Part shown: in pieces, positions 46,039 through 55,416 of the stretch
Position numbering within the stretch: position 1 is the first letter of the stretch
Layout of the letters: every line of letters begins with the position of its first letter
Notes under the pieces: model-generated
Seen by the model: the letters and a program-made list of their open reading frames with translations, nothing else
Told to the model about the DNA's origin: nothing
Databases searched by the model: none
Source of the DNA: Methylomonas sp. UP202
GTDB taxonomy: Bacteria; Pseudomonadota; Gammaproteobacteria; Methylococcales; Methylomonadaceae
DNA length: 64,000 bases
NCBI RefSeq assembly: GCF_029910655.1
Contig: NZ_CP123897.1
Location: 2,221,547 to 2,285,546, forward strand
Direction: 5' to 3'
Translations under genes and position numbers: made by a program

Positions 46039-48462
46039 ATGAGTCAACGTTTCATGTTTCGTAGCGTGCCGTTTGCGATGACCGCATTGGCGCTGGCTAT
46101 CGCCGGCTTGCCGCTGCAAGCGGCCGAAACCGAAGTCGGCGCGGCGAAGACTTACGCGATCCCGGCCGGCACGCTAAGCCAGGCCTTAACCCAGTTTGCC
46201 GATCAGGCCGACATCAAACTGATCTTCAACCCGGAATTGACCCGTCATCTGAACGCGCCGCCGCTACAGGGTCCGGTCAGCGTGGAGCAAGGCTTGCGCG
46301 AACTATTGAAGGGCAGCGGCCTGGGTTTTCGGATGACCGACAAGAACACTTTCGTCATCGAATCCCGGCCGGTATCGGTCGCGGAACAGCCGCAATCGGC
46401 TACGATCTTGCCGACTGTTAGAGTGGTTGGGCAAGCAGTTTACGACTCGACCGACCCCTATAACCCAGACTACAACCTGCCCAATGCGTCCACCGCCACC
46501 AAGACCGATACGCCGATCATGGAAACACCGTTTTCGATTCAGGTAGTGCCGAAGCAGGTGATGGAAGATGTGCAAGCTGTCCGACCGGGCGATGCGCTAA
46601 ATTATGTTAGCGGTATCTATCAGGGGGCGGGAAACTCAGGCGATTGGCTTGATTGGTCGAGACGAAGGGGATTTGATAATTTTCCCGCAGGGGATTATCG
46701 AAATGGTGCAGCATTTCCGTTGGCCAGCGCCTGGGGAGGACGGGATTTGGCCAATGTCGAACGCATCGAAGTCCTGAAAGGACCGGCATCATTACTCTAT
46801 GGCCTGACAGCACCAGGTGGTGTGGTTAATTACGTGACCAAACAACCGCTGGCAACGCCGTATTATTCTTTGCAGCAACAATTCGGTTCTTATGATTTTT
46901 ATCGAACAACCGTGGACGCCACAGGACCGATAAACGATGACAAATCGTTGCTGTACCGATTGAATCTGGCTTACAAGGATGCCAATTCATTTCGTGACCT
47001 AGTAGGTAGTGATCGTATATTTATTGCTCCTACACTTACCTGGAACATTAGCCCTAAAACACAAGTAAATTTCGAATTGGAATACGACCATGGTCACACG
47101 GTTTTCGACAGAGGTATTCCTGCAATAGGCAATAGCCCGGCTAATTTACCTCGTAGTAGATTTCTAGGTGAGGAACCACAAAGCGAATTTGATCGCACTT
47201 TGGTCGGTATAAATTGGTCTCATGCTTTTAATAACAATTGGTCATTGAGCCATCGCTTTACAGCGGTATATAGTGGGCTTGAACAGAATACTACGAATTT
47301 ATTGGGACTTAATGCCGATAATCAAACATTGAGACGAAGGGGCGTGATTTTCCATCAATCGCCAGAAGACAATGCTTCATACTTCAATTCAATAAATTTA
47401 ACTGGGCATTTTGAGACGCTCGGGCTCAAACATACTTTGCTACTCGGTGGAGACTACTTTCGGAACTTTCGTCAAGGTACAACCAAACGATTTTCATCAA
47501 CCATCAACATCTTTAACCCGGTTTATCTAGGGGCCGACAGAATATCTAATTTAGCATCAACTGCTCCAGTTTCCAACGGATCAGCGCTGGAACATTGGTT
47601 TGGTCTCTATCTTCAAGATCAAATTAAATTGCCGTTTAACTTAAATATGTTGGCGGGTTTTCGTTACGACGGCGCGGAGAATACATACAACACTGACGGA
47701 TTTGTGACCCAAAACCCAATGCAGGATAGTTTAACTCCACGTGGTGGTTTAGTATGGCAACCGATTCCAGAATTTAGCGTATATGGAAGTTACACGGAAA
47801 ATTTTGTCGGTGTCGATGGCGCTCAAGCATTCGGTGGTAAGTTATTAAATCCGGAAACCGCTCAGCAATGGGAGTTTGGTGCCAAAACTGAGCTCTTCGA
47901 CAAAAAATTAATGGCTACATTAGCCTGGTTCGATCTGACAAAACAAAATATGAGGGTTTATCAGGCGCCCGATTTTATTTATGCAACTGCAATAGGGGAG
48001 GCAAAATCAGCGGGGTTGGAGTTTGATATCAAAGGTGAAATTCTTCCTGGTTGGAACTTAATCGGTGGTTATGCTTACACCCCCGACGCAAAGGTTATAA
48101 AGGGGGCGACCGAAGAAATCGGCCAACGCCTACCTGGAGTTCCCAAACATGGTGGCAGTTTATTCACAACTTACGAATTTCAGGCAGGTGCATTACAAGG
48201 CTTGAAATTTGGTGGAGGCGTCTTGGTTCGTGGTTCTCAAACTACCGAAACAAGCAATACTGACGTCGTATTGCCCGGTTATGCGACGGTAAATCTGTTG
48301 ACCAGCTATTCATGGAAAGTCGGCGGCAGTAAATTGACTACGCAATTCAACGTCAACAACCTACTTGACAAGGAATATTTTCCGTCTGCAGCATTCAGCC
48401 GCAATGCTATCGAAGTGGGTTCGCCAAGAACCTTTATTGGGTCGGTACGCGTCGAGTATTGA
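46039..48462 (+). CDS. TonB-dependent siderophore receptor with STN signalling domain
   Basis: From the ATG at 46039 (AGGAG 7 bases upstream) it has 807 residues: signal peptide (about 1-28), STN domain (about 35-105, YAIPAGTLSQALTQFADQADIKLIF), plug (about 150-260, ETPFSIQVVPKQVMED, VERIEVLKGPASLLYGLTAPGGVVNYVTKQP) and a 22-strand barrel ending in VRVEY. The STN domain is what contacts FecR, matching the adjacent FecI-FecR genes. The barrel part from about 46600 is much more AT-rich than the N-terminus, as if horizontally replaced. The chelate bound is unknown; ferrioxamine or ferrichrome-like siderophores are typical of the family. Confidence 0.93.
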   Translation: MSQRFMFRSVPFAMTALALAIAGLPLQAAETEVGAAKTYAIPAGTLSQALTQFADQADIKLIFNPELTRHLNAPPLQGPVSVEQGLRELLKGSGLGFRMTDKNTFVIESRPVSVAEQPQSATILPTVRVVGQAVYDSTDPYNPDYNLPNASTATKTDTPIMETPFSIQVVPKQVMEDVQAVRPGDALNYVSGIYQGAGNSGDWLDWSRRRGFDNFPAGDYRNGAAFPLASAWGGRDLANVERIEVLKGPASLLYGLTAPGGVVNYVTKQPLATPYYSLQQQFGSYDFYRTTVDATGPINDDKSLLYRLNLAYKDANSFRDLVGSDRIFIAPTLTWNISPKTQVNFELEYDHGHTVFDRGIPAIGNSPANLPRSRFLGEEPQSEFDRTLVGINWSHAFNNNWSLSHRFTAVYSGLEQNTTNLLGLNADNQTLRRRGVIFHQSPEDNASYFNSINLTGHFETLGLKHTLLLGGDYFRNFRQGTTKRFSSTINIFNPVYLGADRISNLASTAPVSNGSALEHWFGLYLQDQIKLPFNLNMLAGFRYDGAENTYNTDGFVTQNPMQDSLTPRGGLVWQPIPEFSVYGSYTENFVGVDGAQAFGGKLLNPETAQQWEFGAKTELFDKKLMATLAWFDLTKQNMRVYQAPDFIYATAIGEAKSAGLEFDIKGEILPGWNLIGGYAYTPDAKVIKGATEEIGQRLPGVPKHGGSLFTTYEFQAGALQGLKFGGGVLVRGSQTTETSNTDVVLPGYATVNLLTSYSWKVGGSKLTTQFNVNNLLDKEYFPSAAFSRNAIEVGSPRTFIGSVRVEY

Positions 48463-48670
48463 AGTGATGATCGGATAGGGGCTAGGGATTATGACGGCTA
48501 CCTTCCCCCTAGCGCCGAACATGCAGTTTGCCGCATCTGGCGGACTAAACTTAAGCGGTACCGACCCAAGCAGCTCGGATTAGCGAAGCTGTACTTGGAG
48601 GCGTGAATATCGATAACTTCTTTGCTTGAATTAGGCGTCGCTGATCGCTACTTGTGTTACCCGTGCATCT

Positions 48671-48737
48671 GGAGGGTGTAGTAAAAGCCCCTCTCCTTGC
48701 GGGAGAGGGTTCTGTTTCGACTTTTACGACACCCTCC
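48671..48737. repeat. Nested palindrome between receptor and DUF3016 genes
   Basis: Outer arms GGAGGGTGTAGTAAAAG and CTTTTACGACACCCTCC (one mismatch) enclose an inner hairpin, CCCTCTCC / GGAGAGGG. The intergenic stretch 48463-48780 shows nothing else. Confidence 0.7.
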
Positions 48738-48780
48738 ATCCGAAGCGGGTTAGGCGGTGACATGGTCGTTGCCAATGTCG

Positions 48781-49290
48781 CTATTCGGCGACGCCGTTGC
48801 CGCCGAACTCCCGCGCAAACCACCGATCCAGCATCGCCTTTTCGTAACGCAAGGGATCGTTGTTTGGGTAGCGTGCCGAGTCCTGTAGCATCAGGTAATT
48901 CAGATCGCTGATCTGTTCCTGCTTCTCGGCTTTGATTTGGCCGTCCGGGCCGTACCAGCGGTAGTTCAATTTGATGCGCGGATAGTATAGGTCGCGGATG
49001 AAGCGGGTATTGGTGGCATTGGGCGTTTGCCAGGGTTCGAAGGCGCCGGCCATGTCGATGTCCTCGACCGCCAAATCCAGGCTGTCACCGGCCGGCAAAT
49101 ATTGCCCCGCCAATTTGCGAAAATGCGCTTCGAATTGCTGGAGTAAATCCGCCTGTACTCTTGGGGTAGCGGCGCCGGACAGGGCTAAGTCGGTGTAGTG
49201 TTCGGCATTCTCGAAGCGGATGCTGATGTCCGCGCACGCTGCTTGAGCCATGACCAGCATAGCTATTGCCAGCAAGGTAAGTTTTGGCAT
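48781..49290 (-). CDS. DUF3016 family secreted protein
   Basis: A 169-residue protein with signal peptide (MPKLTLLAIAMLVMAQAACA). The DUF3016 pattern is visible: IRFENAEHYTDL near the start of the mature part, LDLAVEDIDMAGAFEPW, YYPRIKLNYRW and the C-terminal LRYEKAMLDRWFAREF. The function of this family is unknown. It is a single gene with palindromes on both sides. Confidence 0.85.
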   Translation of the reverse strand: MPKLTLLAIAMLVMAQAACADISIRFENAEHYTDLALSGAATPRVQADLLQQFEAHFRKLAGQYLPAGDSLDLAVEDIDMAGAFEPWQTPNATNTRFIRDLYYPRIKLNYRWYGPDGQIKAEKQEQISDLNYLMLQDSARYPNNDPLRYEKAMLDRWFAREFGGNGVAE

Positions 49291-49339
49291 GGAATTCCCC
49301 CGTCATATTGCGGTTATCGTAGCGCCGCCGCACACCTTA

Positions 49340-49444
49340 TTAACCCGGCCCTAAAATACCGCTGGATTGTCGAAGGGCTGGCCAGCCTGGGCTTCGGCCA
49401 GCTCGGCCTGAACGGAATACCCGTAATAAATAGGACCGGGTTAA
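49340..49444. repeat. TTAA-bounded palindromic element
   Basis: Arms TTAACCCGGCCC and GGACCGGGTTAA bound about 105 bases with TGTCGAAGGGCTG and CTTCGGCCAGCTCGGCC near the centre. It is related to 21339-21451 and 55417-55528. Confidence 0.75.
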
Positions 49445-50031
49445 TAGGCCAATGTGCCTATCGGTTGCTACTTGCGCGATATCGACCCGGAAATTCGATA
49501 AAAATTTCGTCGATGCGCAAATCCAGGCGGGATTTAGCGTTCTCAAGTTGAATAGCAATTTTCGCGCGGCTGGTTGGAACACGCTAGTCAGTCGCCGAAA
49601 ACTTTAAAACAACCGGCTTCCGTCCGATTATGTGGCCGCCACCAAAACGGGCGGGGGGCTTGGTAAGGCCATCGTCATAATACCCAAGAGTATTGGCATG
49701 CCGGGGTTGGAAATCGACACGCTCCATGGTTCCGATCTGAGCCGAGTCACGCAAGAGTTGGTTGCGCTGGCAATCGGCCATTTTGGGACATTCGAATATT
49801 TCAGCGAATTTCGGCAGTAACGCCTGAATCTCACAGGTTAACCCGTACGCTGGAACAAACCGGAGGGAATTCTTATCCCGAACTGATCGAATGGAAGCAC
49901 GGCTTTGGCAAGATTAAATACTCAAATCATCATCAATGTATTGAATGATGCGTGATTAAATTATGTCATTTAACAATAATTTAACGATCCAGTATGGTGT
50001 TGTCCAACCCAACAACATACCGGAGAGGGTA
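49445..50031. other. Gene-free stretch upstream of the yellow-like gene
   Basis: About 590 bases. A short plus-strand frame around 49611-49820 has no recognisable homology or ribosome-binding site. I see no tRNA or further repeat. Confidence 0.4.
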
Positions 50032-51126
50032 GTGAATCTTGCAACTCTATTTTGCGTGGCCATGGTGTTTGCGACCAGTGACGCCTTGGCTGACGGCAAC
50101 TCGAATTTCGGGGTGTTCGCCAACCTCGATACCGGGCCGGGCAATGTCACGGCAACAGCCAGCGGCCGGGTCATCATGAGCCAACATCAGTTTTATCATC
50201 CGCAGTACACCGTGGTGGAATACAAGGATCAGACCTTGCTGCCTTTTCCGAATAAGGAGCTGTCCGCGGCCGATTCAACCGCGCCTATCAAGCTCGACTC
50301 GGTGCTGGGTATCCGCTCCGACAGCAACGGTATCGTCTGGATGCTGGACAACGGCATGCGCAGCGGCGTGACGCCCAAATTGGTCGGCTGGAATACCAAA
50401 ACCAACAAGCTCCAGCGCTTGATTTATTTACCCGCACCGATCGCACCCAAGGATGCGTTCGTCAACGACTTTGCGTTGGATGCTAACCACAATCATGCGT
50501 TTATCAGCGATCCGGCGGGTGGTGCGAATGCCGGCTTGATCGTGGTCAACTTGTCTACCGGCGCCGCTCGGCGGGTGCTGGAAGGTCATAAAAGTGTGGT
50601 GCCTGAAAACGTCGATTTGGTCATCGACAATGTGCCGATTCAGGTGAAAACCCCGTCGGGCGAATTAGTTAAGCCACATATTGGTGTTAATCCCATTACC
50701 GAGGATTTAGCCAACGAATGGGTTTATTTCGGGCCGATGCACGGCCTTAGTCTTTACCGGATTAAAGTGGCGGATTTGATCAACGAGTCGTTAATGCCGC
50801 AAGAACTTGCACAGCGGGTTGAACGCTATAGCGACAAACCAATCTCGGACGGCATCAGCATTGACGAGAACAACAATATTTATCTAGGCGATCTGGCCAA
50901 TAATGCGATTGGCGTGATCGCGCCTAACCGACAATACCGGCAATTGGCGCAATGCCCAAGATTGTCTTGGGTCGATTCCTTCAGTTTTGGCGCTAACGGA
51001 CAACTCTATGCCGTGGTGAATCGCTTGCATCGTTCGGCCACGTTGAACGGCGGCGACAATCAATCCAAACCGCCTTATTTTTTGCTAAAAGTCAAAGCCT
51101 TAGCCGCAGGCTTGCCAGGACGTTAA
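50032..51126 (+). CDS. Secreted yellow/major-royal-jelly (SMP-30-like) beta-propeller protein
   Basis: The GTG at 50032, preceded by GGAGAGGG, begins a clear signal peptide (VNLATLFCVAMVFATSDALA); a longer frame from 49963 lacks it. The 364-residue protein has propeller-like repeats with the MRJP/yellow pattern: VLGIRSDSNGIVWMLDNG, DFALDANHNHAFISDP, GLIVVNLSTGAARRVLEG, WVYFGPMHGLSLYRI, DGISIDENNNIYLGDLANNAIGVI. Bacterial members are of unknown activity. Its stop overlaps the stop of the convergent LysR gene by 4 bases. It lies next to the pXMO locus. Confidence 0.82.
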   Translation: MNLATLFCVAMVFATSDALADGNSNFGVFANLDTGPGNVTATASGRVIMSQHQFYHPQYTVVEYKDQTLLPFPNKELSAADSTAPIKLDSVLGIRSDSNGIVWMLDNGMRSGVTPKLVGWNTKTNKLQRLIYLPAPIAPKDAFVNDFALDANHNHAFISDPAGGANAGLIVVNLSTGAARRVLEGHKSVVPENVDLVIDNVPIQVKTPSGELVKPHIGVNPITEDLANEWVYFGPMHGLSLYRIKVADLINESLMPQELAQRVERYSDKPISDGISIDENNNIYLGDLANNAIGVIAPNRQYRQLAQCPRLSWVDSFSFGANGQLYAVVNRLHRSATLNGGDNQSKPPYFLLKVKALAAGLPGR

Positions 51127-52058
51127 AGACTGATTTGGGATGCGCTTATTTTCCGGCCTATGCTACTGATTTGCTCGCGCAACCAGCCATGGGCCGGGTC
51201 TTTTTCCCATAGCGGATGCCAAATCATCGCCAAATCGTAGTCCGGCAAACTCACCGGCACCGGCAATACTTGCAGTGGCACTAGTTTCTGAAAGGCGATG
51301 GCCAAACGATAGGGTAAGGACAAAATCATATTGGACTGGGCCACGATCAAGGGTGCCGATAAAAAATGCGGCACGATGAAGTTAATCCGGCGTTCCAAGC
51401 CCAACTCAGTCAATTTCTCGTCTATTACCCCCAATTTATCGCCGGTTCTGGAGATCAACATGTGCGTGGCGGCCAAATACGTCTCCAGCGACGGTGGCGC
51501 TTTTATGCTGGGATGATCCTGCCTAACCACGCAAGCCATGCGATCCATGAATAAATGTTCGCAGTTTAAATGTGCGGGTGGATTCAGTACCGAGGCAAAG
51601 CCCAACACCACATCCAGGCTACCGTTTTCCAACTGCGCCAAGGGAAACGCAGATTCCGTGCGTTTGACATGAATATCCACGCCTGGCGCCGACTGCTCAA
51701 GCAATTGCGACAACTCGGGTAAGATCAAAAACTCCATGTAATCGGTGGCGGCGATGGTGAAACGGCGCTGACTGGAGGCCGGATCGAAGGCTTGCGGTGC
51801 CTCGAGCAAGCGTTCCATTTCCTGTAAAAGGCTGCGTACCGGCTCCACCAATGCCAGCGCCAATGCTGTCGGCTGCATACCGGCTTGCGACTTAACCAAG
51901 ACCGGATCGTTCAATTGCTGACGTAAGCGATGCAGGGTATGACTCATCGCCGACTGGGTGACGAACATACATTCCGCCGCGCGGGTGACATTGCGCTCCC
52001 GCATCAAAACATCGAAAGCCAATAACAGGTTTAAGTCGAAAGTGCGCAGGTTGGCCAT
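51123..52058 (-). CDS. LysR-family transcriptional regulator
   Basis: From the ATG at 52058 (GAGG 9 bases upstream) it has 311 residues: an N-terminal winged HTH (FDLNLLLAFDVLMRERNVTRAAECMFVTQSAMSHTLHRLRQQLND) and a C-terminal type 2 periplasmic-binding-like effector domain (about 90-300). It resembles the NodD/NahR/LinR branch by its start (LRTFDLNLLLAFD). It is divergent from the pXMO operon, about 550 bases away, and may regulate it or the neighbouring secreted protein; this is inference. Confidence 0.92.
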   Translation of the reverse strand: MANLRTFDLNLLLAFDVLMRERNVTRAAECMFVTQSAMSHTLHRLRQQLNDPVLVKSQAGMQPTALALALVEPVRSLLQEMERLLEAPQAFDPASSQRRFTIAATDYMEFLILPELSQLLEQSAPGVDIHVKRTESAFPLAQLENGSLDVVLGFASVLNPPAHLNCEHLFMDRMACVVRQDHPSIKAPPSLETYLAATHMLISRTGDKLGVIDEKLTELGLERRINFIVPHFLSAPLIVAQSNMILSLPYRLAIAFQKLVPLQVLPVPVSLPDYDLAMIWHPLWEKDPAHGWLREQISSIGRKISASQISL

Positions 52059-52073
52059 GCGGATGTTCCTCAA

Positions 52074-52611
52074 TGAATTCTAAGGATATCGTTGAAAATA
52101 ACTTCCCGCAGGCCGGGTACATCGTTCCCAGGCTTCGCGTGGGAATGTAACCTGAACCGCTCTGCGGTTCGGGACGCTAGAGCATCCCAGAGCAGGTTCC
52201 CTCGCAGAGCATTGCTGCCACTAAGTTAAGAATAAACACGTCGTTCCGGCAGGGATTGCCGGAACCCAGAAGCCAAGGACGGCGAAGGCCTTTCACATCC
52301 TTGTGAACTGGATACCGGCAATCCATGCCGGTATGACGGCTTAACTTAATGGCAGTGACGCAGAGCAGGGGAACCATCAGTGAAGTCGGCTGCATACTAA
52401 ACAACATCGCTGCCGGCCGATATGAACAGTCTTGATGATGGCGGATGAAATTTCACCATTTCACAGCCAAGCTGTTCCTCCCTACCTTATACCGCGAGCG
52501 CGTCGTTCAGCCATCAAGGTTTCACTCCCCCAAGGGTAGCTTTCGGTTGGCGGCGCGCCCAAATACTCAATGGCGACTGCCGTTTACTGAAACACATACG
52601 GGGGATACTTC
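52074..52611. other. Control region between LysR and pXMO genes
   Basis: About 540 bases between divergent genes, largely filled by a nested palindrome at 52193-52375. The remaining 230 bases up to pxmA presumably hold its promoter, which I could not define. Confidence 0.45.
52193..52375. repeat. Nested palindrome with CCGGCA...TGCCGG units
   Basis: Outer arms CTGCCACTAAGTTAAG (52215-52230) and CTTAACTTAATGGCAG (52340-52355) match with one difference, extended by GGTTCCC / GGGAACC outside. Inside lie two inverted units of about 24 bases, beginning CGTCGTTCCGGCAGGGATTG and its counterpart, each with its own small hairpin. Confidence 0.75.
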
Positions 52612-53364
52612 ATGTCCGCACAAATTCCTATTTCAACATTCAAACCTTATCGGGGCGAAAAAGCCCGCTTGGCCAGAGCTTACGATTATCTGATCCTGGT
52701 GCTGGCCCTATTCTTATTCATCGGTTCGTTTCATCTACATTTTGCCCTGACGGTGGGAGACTGGGACTTCTGGGTGGATTGGAAAGATCGGCAATGGTGG
52801 CCGCTGGTCACGCCCTTAATCGGCATTACCTTTCCCGCCGCCGTGCAAGCGGTGTTGTGGGATAAGTTCCGACTGCCTTTGGGGGCTACGCTGTGCGTCG
52901 CGGCCCTATTGCTAGGCACCTGGGTAACCCGCGTGTTTGCCTACCACTACTGGAACTACTTCCCCATCAACATGGTGTTGCCGGCGACCATGGTGCCGGG
53001 CGCCTTGGTATTGGATACCTTGCTGATGCTCACCAACAGCCTGACCATCACCTCCATTTTTGGCGGCGGCGCGTTTGCCTTGTTGTTTTACCCCACCAAC
53101 TGGCCGATCTTCGGCATGTTCCACCAACCGGTCGAATACCACAACAGCCAGCTGACTGTCGCCGATTTATTCGGTTTCCAATACATCCGTACCGGTATGC
53201 CGGAATACTTGCGCATCATCGAACGCGGCACCTTGCGCACCTATGGCCAGTACGCCACACCGTTGGCGGCGTTTTGTTCGGCCTTGTTATGTTCATTGAT
53301 GTATCCGCTGTGGTGGTACATCGGTAAATGGTTCGCCAATACCAGCTATCTGAAAAGAATCTGA
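52612..53364 (+). CDS. pxmA: pXMO copper membrane monooxygenase subunit A (PmoA-like)
   Basis: A 250-residue integral membrane protein with about seven helices. PmoA/AmoA hallmarks are seen: DYLILVLALFLFIGSFHLHFALTVGDWDFWVDWKDRQWWP, AVLWDKFRLPLGAT, YHYWNYFPINMVLPATMVPGALVLD and FYPTNWPIFGMFHQPVEY. It is first in an A-B-C operon, the order of the pXMO branch; classical methane monooxygenase operons are C-A-B. Substrate is not settled by sequence; methane or related short molecules are likely. Confidence 0.92.
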   Translation: MSAQIPISTFKPYRGEKARLARAYDYLILVLALFLFIGSFHLHFALTVGDWDFWVDWKDRQWWPLVTPLIGITFPAAVQAVLWDKFRLPLGATLCVAALLLGTWVTRVFAYHYWNYFPINMVLPATMVPGALVLDTLLMLTNSLTITSIFGGGAFALLFYPTNWPIFGMFHQPVEYHNSQLTVADLFGFQYIRTGMPEYLRIIERGTLRTYGQYATPLAAFCSALLCSLMYPLWWYIGKWFANTSYLKRI

Positions 53365-53376
53365 GGAGGAACGGTC

Positions 53377-54615
53377 ATGAAATCACTTTTTAAACCTTGG
53401 CTGTTGGCAATGCTTTGCATCAACGTATTGTCGATATTTGCAGTACCCACCGCTCAGGCGCATGGCGAAAAAGCCCTGGAGCCGTTCATCAGGATGCGAA
53501 CCATACAGTGGTACGACGTGCAATGGTCCACGCAAACATTCAACGTCAACGATGAAGTCAGCGTCAGCGGCAAGTTTCATGTCGCCGAAGACTGGCCGAT
53601 CAGTGTGCCGAAACCGGAAGCCAGCTTCTTGAATATCTCCACCCCAGGACCGGTGCTGATTCGTACCGAGCGCTACCTGAACGGTAAGCCTTGGACCAAC
53701 TCGGTATCGCTGGAGCCGGGCGGCGACTACGAGTTCAAGGTGGTCATGAAAGGCCGTTTGCCGGGCCGTTATCACATCCATCCGTTTTTTAATTTAAAAG
53801 ACGCCGGTCAGGTGATGGGCCCAGGGGTGTGGCTGGAAATCGGCGGCGATCCCGGCGATTTCACCAATACCATTCAAACCATCAACGGTGAATTGATCGA
53901 CATGGAAAGCTTCGGCTTTGCCAACGGCGTGTTCTGGCATCTGTTCTGGGGCGCATTGGCGGCTGCCTGGTTGTTGTGGTGGGTGCGTCGGCCCTTGTTC
54001 ATCAGCCGTTACCGCATGCTGGATGCCGGATTGGAACATGAACTGATCACCAATCAGGACAAAACCATCGCCAAGGCGGTATTAGTCGGCGTGCCAGTAT
54101 TGGTATTGGCGCTGAATGCTGTCACCGCCAACCAGTACCCGGACGCCATCCCATTACAGGCAGGCTTGGATCGGATTTTGCCTTTACCGGCGCAAGTCAA
54201 TGCCGGCATGGTCAATGTAGATACGCTAAAAGCGGAATATAACGTGGCTCAACGCGCGATGCTATTGCAGTTCAGCGTCGACAATCGCAGCCAAGGCGCG
54301 GTCAGGATAGGCGAATTTTCCAGCTCCAACGTGCATTTCATGAATGCCGACTTAGCCAATCTGCACAGCAAGCCCGGCAAGGATGACGTCAGCAATAACG
54401 GCCTGAGCCTGGATGACAACGCGCCTATCGCCCCCGGCGAACAACGCACCGTCACGATTGAAGTGCGCGATGCCGCCTGGGAATCGCAAAAGCTGGACGG
54501 GCTGATCAAAGACGCGGACAGCCGAGTAGGTGGTTTGCTGTTTCTTTACGACGAGGTGATGGGGAAACGCTATATCTCCAGCATTTCCACCGCCGTCATT
54601 CCCAAATTCAATTAA
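53377..54615 (+). CDS. pxmB: pXMO copper membrane monooxygenase subunit B (PmoB-like)
   Basis: A 412-residue protein: signal peptide ending TAQA, then HGEKALEPFIRMRTIQWYD, whose N-terminal His supplies a copper ligand in PmoB. The first cupredoxin domain holds the HxH copper site as YHIHPFFNLKDAGQVMGPG. Two membrane helices (about 187-206 and 230-250) and a second cupredoxin domain follow. All three copper ligand histidines known from PmoB appear conserved. A strong GAGGAGG precedes the ATG. It is 12 bases after pxmA. Confidence 0.92.
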   Translation: MKSLFKPWLLAMLCINVLSIFAVPTAQAHGEKALEPFIRMRTIQWYDVQWSTQTFNVNDEVSVSGKFHVAEDWPISVPKPEASFLNISTPGPVLIRTERYLNGKPWTNSVSLEPGGDYEFKVVMKGRLPGRYHIHPFFNLKDAGQVMGPGVWLEIGGDPGDFTNTIQTINGELIDMESFGFANGVFWHLFWGALAAAWLLWWVRRPLFISRYRMLDAGLEHELITNQDKTIAKAVLVGVPVLVLALNAVTANQYPDAIPLQAGLDRILPLPAQVNAGMVNVDTLKAEYNVAQRAMLLQFSVDNRSQGAVRIGEFSSSNVHFMNADLANLHSKPGKDDVSNNGLSLDDNAPIAPGEQRTVTIEVRDAAWESQKLDGLIKDADSRVGGLLFLYDEVMGKRYISSISTAVIPKFN

Positions 54616-54630
54616 TTCAGGAGAAAAATC

Positions 54631-55404
54631 ATGGCTACCACGACAGAACACGTGCGCTTAAGCAGCGAAAACCCCAAATCATTGCCTTGGTATTTGATCG
54701 ACTTACCCAAATATTTAAAGGGCTTTGGCTTTTTAACTGTTATGTACATCAGTTTACGATTGTATCAGGGCGCTTTTGCGATAGAACACGGTTTGGATTC
54801 CACGGAACCAGCGTTCGAACAATACTGGATGCGGCTGTTTTATATCGAACTGGCGGTGATTGCCGCCGTCGCCAGCGGCTTTTGGGGTTACTTATGGACC
54901 ACGCGCGACCGCAATCTGGATCAACTGGCACCCAAGGAAGAGATTCGCCGCTATTTCACGTTGACGATGTGGATCAGCATTTACACCTTTGCCGTGTACT
55001 GGGCGGGCAGTTATTTTGCCGAACAGGACAACTCCTGGCACCAGGTGGCAATCCGCGATACGCCGTTTACCGCCAATCACATCATCGAGTTTTATTTCAA
55101 TTTCCCGCTCTACGTGATCCTGGGCGGCTGCGCCTGGCTGTACGCCAGAACCCGCTTGCCCTTGTATGCCAAAGGCATCTCGCTGCCATTGACCTTGGCG
55201 GTATTCGGGCCCTTCATGATTCTGGTCAGCGTCGGTTTCAACGAGTGGGGACATACCTTCTGGTTTAGAGAAGAATTCTTCGCCGCGCCGATTCATTGGG
55301 GCTTTGTGATCGGGGTTTGGTTTGCGTTGGGCGTCGGGGGCATTTTGTTACAAGGCGTGACTCGGCTGATCGAACTGATGGACAAAATCGAAGACGCCGA
55401 ATAA
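54631..55404 (+). CDS. pxmC: pXMO copper membrane monooxygenase subunit C (PmoC-like)
   Basis: A 257-residue protein with about six membrane helices. The metal-binding segment of PmoC is preserved: DNSWHQVAIRDTPFTANHIIEFYFNFPLY, with the Asp-x3-His and later His ligands. Conserved SVGFNEWGHTFWFREE follows. It ends the A-B-C operon, 15 bases after pxmB, with GGAGAAA upstream. A repeat begins 12 bases after its stop codon. Confidence 0.92.
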   Translation: MATTTEHVRLSSENPKSLPWYLIDLPKYLKGFGFLTVMYISLRLYQGAFAIEHGLDSTEPAFEQYWMRLFYIELAVIAAVASGFWGYLWTTRDRNLDQLAPKEEIRRYFTLTMWISIYTFAVYWAGSYFAEQDNSWHQVAIRDTPFTANHIIEFYFNFPLYVILGGCAWLYARTRLPLYAKGISLPLTLAVFGPFMILVSVGFNEWGHTFWFREEFFAAPIHWGFVIGVWFALGVGGILLQGVTRLIELMDKIEDAE

Positions 55405-55416
55405 GTCTGCTTACTA

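Noticed and set aside
52612-55404. Classical pmoCAB or amoCAB operon
   Set aside because: Order is A-B-C, not C-A-B, and the A subunit pattern fits the pXMO branch better.
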